Below, one piece after another: positions 1 to 5,540 of a stretch of 13,951 nucleotides of DNA (positions within the stretch are counted from its first letter, which is position 1; each line of letters begins with the position of its first letter). The translations under genes were made by a program, and so were the position numbers. The notes under the pieces were generated by a model that was not told the origin of the DNA, did not search any database, and worked only from the letters and a program-made list of their open reading frames with translations. The stretch spans positions 1 to 13,951 of the forward strand of contig JAGKXA010000103.1 of the NCBI GenBank assembly GCA_021151615.1, given 5' to 3'. The DNA comes from Cellvibrionaceae bacterium. Lineage in GTDB: Bacteria; Pseudomonadota; Gammaproteobacteria; Pseudomonadales; Cellvibrionaceae.

Positions 1-2286
1 GTTGTAACGAGTCCTGATCTGATCGAATTTGATTTTCAAACGCTCCGGGCACTCTTCGGTTTCCATCATAAACTCCAGGCTGTTATAGCCGTGTTGCGCG
101 GTGTTTAATAAAAACTGATCCTGCGCTTGCTTGAATCCGGGCAATTCGGCCACAAATTCGGCATCAGTTCCTGCGGTGGCTTTTTCCATTTTTTTTAGTG
201 CGATTTGCCAAACGGTGAGTGCTGCTCGCGCTTTTTCCAGTGATTGTTGTTGCGCTTGATACAGTTGTTTCAATTCGCGTAAGTGCTGCGCTGTTCCCGG
301 TGCTTTTAAATCCTGAATGCGACAGGCCAAACCGTAGGTTTTTTGGGGCGGATCTTCCACTTTAGGTGGCTCCTTAGGTTCTTCGGGTTTTGGCTCTTCT
401 TCCACGGGAATTTCTTCCGCTGGTAACTCTTCTATCGGAATATCTGTTTCGTCGTCTTCAGTCGGTGTAGGTTTCGGTGGCGTTGGCTCTTCGGGTTTAG
501 GGGGTGGAGACTTTTCGCAAAAGGCAAGGTGATCACTGATGTGAATGTATTCTTTAATGAGTTTGTCGTGTTGGGGTTCCAGTTCCGCGAGTTGATCGGC
601 AACACCGGCAATAATTCCCAAGTCTGTACCGAATTTTTTTGCTGCCAGATAGGATTCGCCGTAAGTTTTTCCCAGTGCTATGGCGGAGTTTCGCCCCGCC
701 AGCACAGCGGCACCTACCGCATATTTAATATGGGCGTTCACATCTTTCGGTGTTTCGGTGTAAGTGGTGTAAGCATCGTTGACGGTGTTATATGCATCCC
801 ATACATTTCCCACAACATCCAAGCGTTGCGCGTTTACGATAATATCTTTGCTCAACAGGATGCCTTTTGCTTTGGCAAATTCTACCTGTTTGGTTCTGCC
901 AAAGGTGAGAGTGTTAATAATGGATTCCCCGGTCTTAATGGCCATGTCTTTTGTTGTGTCACGAATCTCAGTGCTGGCGCGTTGGAATTCTTTGTCCGCT
1001 AACATACTGGTGATACGCGAGACCAAAGCGTCGAGCCGGCGTTTATGCTCTTCTTTTTTTATTTGCAATTGTTTTTGCACTTCATCATCACAGCGAACAA
1101 TTTCAATTGGAATTGGGGTGCCGATTTTGCCGCCGCAGAGGGTTTTCGCCTGCATCAGGGTTTTGCCCAGTTTAAATGGTTGGATCTGAATGTTGCTGGA
1201 AGTATTGGCTACACTGGCAAGTACATCGTTTTCCAATGTCATTTGCACATAGCCATCGAGTGGATTGAGTTTCAGCGGGAAATTATAAGTAATACCAATT
1301 TTTTTTCCATTGACATCGTACAGCCCTAGCTTGGGAATACTGCTTCCGTTGTTGATACTTACTAATTCCACAACACTGCCAGCTATTGTTGTACTAGCGG
1401 TTTTTCCTTGGTAGCTATATTCGACTCTGACTTCGCCTTTGCCGGGCGTTTTGCCTTGAATTTTAGCCGTGTTTTTCTGCTGGCTGGCAATTGCAACAAT
1501 ATCGACCGGATTGGATGTAAATTGGTAGTCGCCATTGGCCGGTGAACCCTGGGCAATAATTTCCTTGATTTCATCTTTTGCCAGATGCAAGCAAGCATCC
1601 ATTGCGACCGTTGGATCTTCGGCGCCGGATTTGTAACGTAAATTGACACTGCCGCGTTTTAATTGTCCGCCCATGCACATAGGGGGAATGCCAACGACTG
1701 TGCCATCAAATTGATAGGTTTTATTGAAACCTTTTTGTAAATCATCAAGCGTGATATCCATTGCGGGTGTGATGCTGTTAAGCATGCCGGTATGAATGCT
1801 GGTCATTACATTGGGATAGTCAAAGCTCGCGCCATTAGCATCGACTTTGCACAGGCCCATTTCATCTGCCGAAAAAATAAATGCTGGCGAATGGTAGGCT
1901 GCGTCCTGTGCAAGGCTCACGGTGAGTTGCACTTTATTGGAATTTTTTTGATTGACCCTGGCAGTCATGACTACTTTGCCATCGTTATCGCGGCAAATGA
2001 CTGGCTTGCTATTAAATTTGACGGAGGGAATAGGGCGCTGACCAGGATGGCTGGTATCAAATGCAGTGTAGCTGATTAATAAATCGGCGAGCGGGCCAGG
2101 TTCTACATGAACCGGCCCCTTCCAATTAACGCTCCAGTTGCCCCCTTCGCAATTCTCACCTTCCCAAGGCATGCCTTCCATATTTACATCGGCATAGACG
2201 GGTTCCGGTTCATTGTTGTTGGCCAATGAAACCGATGCGAAGAAAAATGAAGCAGTGGATAAAACAAGTATTCCTTGTCGGCTCAT
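1..2286 (-). CDS. Large exported protein with Ig-like region and Pro/Glu-rich linker, C-terminus beyond the window
   Basis: The frame is open from an ATG at 2286 to the left edge: 762 codons with no stop, so the gene is partial. AGGA lies 6 nt before this ATG. A second in-frame ATG at 2292 abuts the AGGA and is too close to use. Residues 1-22 form a Sec signal peptide with a probable cut after SLA. The visible mature part has an N-terminal beta-rich, Trp-containing section (about 25-230), two stretches resembling bacterial Ig-like (BIG) domains (about 255-305 and 318-400), an alpha-helical charged segment (402-445), a small-residue-rich segment (about 475-560), a Pro/Glu/Lys-rich linker (593-647), then another helical region (655-762). 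Ten cysteines are visible, suggesting periplasmic disulfides. It lies downstream of two other exported-protein genes. I do not recognise the family and assign no function; a structural or surface-linked envelope role is inference. Confidence 0.85.
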   Translation of the reverse strand, partial: MSRQGILVLSTASFFFASVSLANNNEPEPVYADVNMEGMPWEGENCEGGNWSVNWKGPVHVEPGPLADLLISYTAFDTSHPGQRPIPSVKFNSKPVICRDNDGKVVMTARVNQKNSNKVQLTVSLAQDAAYHSPAFIFSADEMGLCKVDANGASFDYPNVMTSIHTGMLNSITPAMDITLDDLQKGFNKTYQFDGTVVGIPPMCMGGQLKRGSVNLRYKSGAEDPTVAMDACLHLAKDEIKEIIAQGSPANGDYQFTSNPVDIVAIASQQKNTAKIQGKTPGKGEVRVEYSYQGKTASTTIAGSVVELVSINNGSSIPKLGLYDVNGKKIGITYNFPLKLNPLDGYVQMTLENDVLASVANTSSNIQIQPFKLGKTLMQAKTLCGGKIGTPIPIEIVRCDDEVQKQLQIKKEEHKRRLDALVSRITSMLADKEFQRASTEIRDTTKDMAIKTGESIINTLTFGRTKQVEFAKAKGILLSKDIIVNAQRLDVVGNVWDAYNTVNDAYTTYTETPKDVNAHIKYAVGAAVLAGRNSAIALGKTYGESYLAAKKFGTDLGIIAGVADQLAELEPQHDKLIKEYIHISDHLAFCEKSPPPKPEEPTPPKPTPTEDDETDIPIEELPAEEIPVEEEPKPEEPKEPPKVEDPPQKTYGLACRIQDLKAPGTAQHLRELKQLYQAQQQSLEKARAALTVWQIALKKMEKATAGTDAEFVAELPGFKQAQDQFLLNTAQHGYNSLEFMMETEECPERLKIKFDQIRTRYN

Positions 2287-2353
2287 GATCATTCCTGTGA
2301 ATGGAGATGTTTTAGATTTTTAATGGTCGTTACTGCGATTTACTGGATGATTT

Positions 2354-2443
2354 CCGCAATGCTTGTCAAGGCTGTCGGAGGCTCGGATGTCGACGACAAG
2401 CCTACAGGGATGTATTCACGGCGTGTCTTGGCAAGCATTGCGG
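2354..2443. repeat. REP-like imperfect palindrome in the intergenic gap
   Basis: Outer arms at 2354-2370 and 2427-2443 are 17 bp each and match at 16 positions; the single mismatch would be a U-G wobble in RNA. The 56-nt interior holds alternative pairings: GCTTGTC (2361-2367) can pair with GACAAGC (2395-2401) instead of with the outer arm, AGGCT (2379-2383) with AGCCT (2399-2403), and TGTCG-A-CGACA (2388-2398) is a small odd palindrome. No T-run follows on either strand, so this is not a standard intrinsic terminator. The structure resembles intergenic palindromic repeats (REP/MITE-like) of Pseudomonas-related bacteria, but only one copy is in the window, so that identity is inferred. Confidence 0.6.
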
Positions 2444-2466
2444 TACTCATGCGGCATTATAAAGAA

Positions 2467-3732
2467 TTACAATCCTAACTCATTTTCCAATTCATCCGTT
2501 TCCTTCTGGTATTCAGCAGACTTGCCCTTCTGTTGCTGTGCTTCCATTTGCTTTTGCATTTCCTGTGCTTGCTGTTGCAGCTCCTGGATTTTTTTGGGGT
2601 CACTATATATTTTTTGCATTTCTGCAATTTGTGCCGCTGAACCCATTTGCGCATCTTTGGCCAATTGTTCAGTTTGCTCATCCAGTTTTGCGCGGGCTTG
2701 TTCTTCCTTGGCGTAATCGCCAATCAATGCATAAAAATTGCTGGCACGTTGATATTGCGCTACGCCCATGGCCTCATCGGCATAACGTCGCGCTTTTTGC
2801 TCCAGGGTTTTAATGTGCGCTTCTTTGTCTTGTTGGCGATAAAACTCAAGTGCACTTTCCATGAGCTTCAGTGTGCTGCTATAAGAATTTGCAAGTCTGT
2901 CAGCGTGGGCCAAGCGCGCTTTATCAATTTTTGCACGCAGCACATCGGATTCCTTGTAGTCGCGGATTTGTTGGGTCCAGCTATGTGCTTCATCAAATGC
3001 CTTGCGGATATCTTCAATGCGATCAGTTTTCCACTGTTGCTGGAATTGGGTACTGGCTTGTTGCACACTCATGGCACCCATGATGTCGCCGGGCTTGATG
3101 GCATCATTCTGTTGCTCGAGTTTGGCAAACGCTTGCAAGTACGCATCTGGCAAAAGTGTTTGATAGCTATTTAAAAGGCGTTCGATATTGGTGGGCGGTA
3201 AACTCACTACATAGGGATCAAAAGATGGATCCAGCTTATAGCCGCCAGTTGCTTCAATTGCCATTTTGTTGTTGTTAGTAAAATAATCCTGTGCACGTAC
3301 TTTAAAATGTTCCTGGGCAAAGGCGGATAGCTGGATATTGGTGGGTGCTTTTTTCAATGCAGCAATCAAGGCTTTATCTGCAGCAGCAAATTGCGCACCT
3401 TTTTCGTAGTATTGAAAAGCACCAGCCAATTTACCATCCTTGAATAAATTGCCTTTTTGCTCCTCCAATTTTCCCTGCTTGCTGCCCAGTGCAATGGCTT
3501 TGCTTAACGCTTGTTTGGCGACCGGGTTGCCACCGTCTTCGCACACATAACCTTGGGCAAGATCATATTTATTGATGGCATCCCAGAATTGTCCTTGGGC
3601 TTCAAGGTTGGTGCCTTCCTGATAGGCTCTTTTAGCATCCGGAACACTCAAGTCTGCTACGCAATCAGCGAAATTGAGTGGGGAAAAAATCGCCAGGGAT
3701 AAGAGACTTGCGCTGAATAATTGTTTTTTCAT
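2467..3732 (-). CDS. Exported TPR/coiled-coil protein of unknown function
   Basis: This encodes 421 residues. The ATG at 3732 is chosen because GGAG (3738-3741) sits 5 nt before it and a signal peptide starts immediately (MKKQLFSASLLSLAIF, probable cut after NFA at about 22). A GTG eight codons upstream is in frame but would bury the signal peptide. The mature protein begins DC; the residue before the Cys is Asp, so this is not a lipobox. Residues about 33-66 and 90-127 look like TPR-type helix pairs. The middle (130-340) is mostly helical, and 344-421 is a Gln/Glu/Lys-rich coiled coil. C24 and C64 could form a disulfide. The gene starts 27 nt after the DUF4412 gene stops, so the two are probably co-transcribed. 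TPR and coiled-coil folds suggest a periplasmic scaffold or adaptor; no specific function is recognised. Confidence 0.85.
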   Translation of the reverse strand: MKKQLFSASLLSLAIFSPLNFADCVADLSVPDAKRAYQEGTNLEAQGQFWDAINKYDLAQGYVCEDGGNPVAKQALSKAIALGSKQGKLEEQKGNLFKDGKLAGAFQYYEKGAQFAAADKALIAALKKAPTNIQLSAFAQEHFKVRAQDYFTNNNKMAIEATGGYKLDPSFDPYVVSLPPTNIERLLNSYQTLLPDAYLQAFAKLEQQNDAIKPGDIMGAMSVQQASTQFQQQWKTDRIEDIRKAFDEAHSWTQQIRDYKESDVLRAKIDKARLAHADRLANSYSSTLKLMESALEFYRQQDKEAHIKTLEQKARRYADEAMGVAQYQRASNFYALIGDYAKEEQARAKLDEQTEQLAKDAQMGSAAQIAEMQKIYSDPKKIQELQQQAQEMQKQMEAQQQKGKSAEYQKETDELENELGL

Positions 3733-3759
3733 AAAAACTCCGTGTAATTCCTTCACTGA

Positions 3760-4377
3760 TTATTGCGGGCGAAAGTTTTTTATCATGTTGCCCATGCTTG
3801 GCATAGGTTGATAGCCTTCAGGTAATTCAAACAATGTAGCTTCCTGCGGTTCCACTTTCAGATTTTTCAAAGTCATGGTGATGCGGTTTTTGTCCTTGCC
3901 TTCTTTGCTCAGGAAATCCATTTTTACCGGAATGTTTTCCGGTGATAGCCAGATAAAGCCACCGGCACTTTTATCTTTCATCAGGATTTTGTATTTGGTG
4001 GTGTTGATCCCTTCGAGGGTTTCGCTGCCCACTTTTTCAATGGTGACATTATCAGGTGCATTGCCGGACATTTTGTTGGCATTTTTTAAATCAATTTCCA
4101 TATACATTTTTTGCATCGGCATTAATTGCCAGGCCACTTTTTTGTCCGGGCGCAAAATGGTAGCCATGCTCATGCCTTGCATTTCCATTTCGTTGCGCTC
4201 TTTCCCGTGTGAGTGGTGCACAGTTTGGGTAAAGCTGCCTTCGGCAGTGACAACCAGGCGCACGCCAGAATATTCTGTGTCAGGTGCGGGGATGGTATCG
4301 GCGGCACCAGGGTTGGAAAATAGCAGCCCGGGGATCATCGCAAAAAACAGGGTGAGGATATAAGTGATTTTTTTCAT
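3760..4377 (-). CDS. DUF4412 domain exported protein
   Basis: This encodes 205 residues from the ATG at 4377, where a signal peptide begins (MKKITYILTLFFAMIPGLLF, cut somewhere in 21-26). The frame extends upstream to 4446, but those codons run through the terminator hairpin and the added residues are not signal-like. A weak GGAA lies about 8 nt before the ATG. The mature part is beta-rich with features of the DUF4412 family: 'YSGVRLVVTAEG' near the start, a Met-rich stretch (64-93, including 'MPMQKMYMEIDL'), a 'TTKYKILMKDKSAGGFIWLS' strand pair and a C-terminal 'LFELPEGYQPM'. The family resembles LolA-like periplasmic lipid- or lipoprotein-binding folds, but no ligand is established here. 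His54, His55 and His57 precede the Met cluster. It is the first gene of a probable three-gene envelope operon. Confidence 0.85.
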   Translation of the reverse strand: MKKITYILTLFFAMIPGLLFSNPGAADTIPAPDTEYSGVRLVVTAEGSFTQTVHHSHGKERNEMEMQGMSMATILRPDKKVAWQLMPMQKMYMEIDLKNANKMSGNAPDNVTIEKVGSETLEGINTTKYKILMKDKSAGGFIWLSPENIPVKMDFLSKEGKDKNRITMTLKNLKVEPQEATLFELPEGYQPMPSMGNMIKNFRPQ

Positions 4378-4428
4378 AATCGAATTCCATTTGTAGTGAG
4401 TGAATGCTATTGGAGAAAATTTTCTGCG

Positions 4429-4469
4429 AAAAAGACCTGTGGGCATCTGGCATCGATGACCCCACAGGT
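4429..4469 (-). terminator. Intrinsic terminator of the hemerythrin-like gene
   Basis: On the minus strand a 9-bp perfect stem (ACCTGTGGG at 4469-4461 pairing with CCCACAGGT at 4443-4435) carries an inner CATC/GATG stem and is followed by CTTTTT (4434-4429). It begins 28 nt after the stop of the hemerythrin-like gene. No T-run follows on the plus strand, so it acts only on leftward transcription. It separates the hemerythrin-like gene from the DUF4412 operon unless it leaks or is regulated. Confidence 0.75.
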
Positions 4470-4497
4470 ATAAGCAGAAAGTAATATAAAACGAAAA

Positions 4498-5187
4498 TCA
4501 GGCGGCAGTGTGTGTTTGCTGATCCAGATTCAAACCCGTATTTAATTTTAACCAGTCCTTACCAGTCAGTAGCGGTTTAAGCATGGAGAGCGTGCCATTA
4601 AATGCATCGGCTGGAACTGCCTGGCGGAAACCCTGCAAAAAAGCCACTCGCTCTGAGTGTGTGATATTGGGCAGGATCATCAATAAGCCTAGCAGGTTTT
4701 CTTCGGGGGATAGTGAGCTAACAAGTTTCTGTTCAATAGCGTGAATTTCTTCATCATCAAAATATTTCCACAGCAATTCTGCATTGTGTGTTTCCTCAAT
4801 GCGCATGTGGGTAAAATTTTCTGCCACAAATAAAGAGAATGAACCGTAAAAAGATTCCAACGCTTTGGTTCTATCTGCGCTTTGCAGGTTCTTAATAAGT
4901 GCGATCTTATGCTGTAGTTCATTAATGACCACTTCGTGTTCATGGTGATCATCAAGGGTCTGCAGGGGATTGCTGTCCAGCGATTGAATAACCGGGTGAA
5001 TAAAATTATTTTCGTGCTCAAGATGCCCGCGACAAAAATTTAACAGGTTTCCGGTGAGATCCAATTGGTGGGCAACGGCCTCTGTGTCTGTGTCGTCGAG
5101 TTTTCCCAAATCGACGAGGTTTTGGCACAGGCTTGCGCGCAATCCTTTGTGAATCAGGGTGTAAATGTTATAGCGTGAGTGGTTCAT
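4498..5187 (-). CDS. Hemerythrin-like (HHE) di-iron protein
   Basis: This encodes about 229 cytoplasmic residues and has no signal peptide. The ATG at 5187 has GAGG 2 nt before it, which is close. An in-frame ATG at 5202 has no ribosome binding site, so the start is uncertain by 5 codons. A four-helix bundle with hemerythrin-type metal ligands is visible: H13 (LIHKGLR), H55-LEH-E59 (an HxxxE motif), H81/H82/H84 (DDHHEHE), and H127 with E131, E132 and H134 (FTHMRIEETHN). The last about 80 residues are an extra helical region ending in a plain tail. Such proteins bind two irons and sense or carry O2, NO or other small oxidants; the exact role is not evident. The gene is monocistronic (terminator at 4429-4469) and divergent from lepA, with two inverted repeats upstream that could be operators. 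Confidence 0.85.
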   Translation of the reverse strand: MNHSRYNIYTLIHKGLRASLCQNLVDLGKLDDTDTEAVAHQLDLTGNLLNFCRGHLEHENNFIHPVIQSLDSNPLQTLDDHHEHEVVINELQHKIALIKNLQSADRTKALESFYGSFSLFVAENFTHMRIEETHNAELLWKYFDDEEIHAIEQKLVSSLSPEENLLGLLMILPNITHSERVAFLQGFRQAVPADAFNGTLSMLKPLLTGKDWLKLNTGLNLDQQTHTAA

Positions 5188-5247
5188 GGCCTCAGGTTCC
5201 ATTGAGTGGTGATATTGAGTGAGTGTTCAGTGAGTGCTATGCGAGCA

Positions 5248-5272
5248 AAATAACAGCCATCCGTTGTTATTT
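5248..5272. promoter_or_regulatory. Inverted repeat upstream of the hemerythrin-like gene
   Basis: AAATAACA (5248-5255) and TGTTATTT (5265-5272) are perfect 8-bp arms around a 9-nt centre. The site is about 60 bp from the hemerythrin start, in a position to be an operator or to overlap its promoter. The binding protein is unknown. Confidence 0.35.
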
Positions 5273-5296
5273 AACTGCACTCTTTTCATGTAACTG

Positions 5297-5316
5297 CAAT
5301 GACAGCAGTGTCATTG
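5297..5316. promoter_or_regulatory. Candidate operator: perfect 8-4-8 palindrome
   Basis: CAATGACA (5297-5304), GCAG, then TGTCATTG (5309-5316) is a perfect inverted repeat in the divergent region, 110 bp upstream of the hemerythrin start. The size and symmetry fit a dimeric regulator. The 4-nt centre resembles FNR/DNR-family spacing, but the half-sites are not TTGAT or TTGAC, so the regulator cannot be named. Confidence 0.45.
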
Positions 5317-5442
5317 TGCAAAAAGGGGAATGATTGAGTCTGTAAAAAATTGTGAGTTGGTTTATGACGTTTCGCTAATCAGGCGTTGGGGATTGGGTCG
5401 AATTTGCGGTTTTCCGGGGCTTTTTAGTGCGCTGGGCTCGCA

Positions 5443-5471
5443 TGGCACCTGATGCCTAAATAGGCTAGAAT
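5443..5471 (+). promoter_or_regulatory. Probable sigma-70 promoter for the lepA operon
   Basis: TAGAAT (5466-5471) is a good -10 hexamer about 70 nt before the lepA start. The -35 position with a 17-bp spacer (TGGCAC, 5443-5448) is poor. The spacer carries a short inverted repeat, GCCTA-AA-TAGGC (5454-5465), which could bind an activator or repressor. The call rests on the -10 element only. Confidence 0.4.
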
Positions 5472-5540
5472 GCCGCCCAATCTTTTCGCCCCCCGGTTTC
5501 GGGGATCCAAATCCAACTCCGTTAAAGTAGTTAAGCACCT

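Larger units (their letters stand above)
5203..5540. other. Divergent intergenic region between the hemerythrin-like gene and lepA
   Basis: About 338 bp without a credible gene. From left to right it holds four TGAGTG copies near the hemerythrin start (5203-5208, 5216-5221, 5220-5225, 5231-5236), an inverted repeat at 5248-5272, a stronger one at 5297-5316, about 120 bp with no clear motif, a likely lepA promoter around 5443-5471, and a small GC hairpin in the lepA leader (CCCCG 5491-5495 with CGGGG 5500-5504). No terminator, tRNA or riboswitch was recognised. Confidence 0.6.

Noticed and set aside
529..1002. 157-codon open frame on the plus strand
   Set aside because: Antisense to the long open frame 2286 to 1, which has a signal peptide and good ribosome binding site.
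2364..2369. TTGACA hexamer (minus strand) as a -35 for the large exported protein
   Set aside because: No acceptable -10 occurs at 16-19 bp spacing (CCAGTA, CAGTAA), and it lies in the repeat arm.
3661..3669. Lipobox at Cys24 of the TPR protein
   Set aside because: The residue at -1 is Asp, which does not fit the lipobox; an ordinary signal peptidase I site is more likely.
5297..5316. Canonical FNR or CRP box
   Set aside because: Half-sites are TGACA rather than TTGAT or TGTGA, so only a generic operator is claimed.
5443..5455. Sigma-54 promoter upstream of lepA (TGGCAC)
   Set aside because: The GG and GC pairs are 8 bp apart rather than 10.
5491..5504. GC hairpin before lepA as a terminator
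   Set aside because: Only 5 bp with no T-run; it lies in the probable lepA leader.
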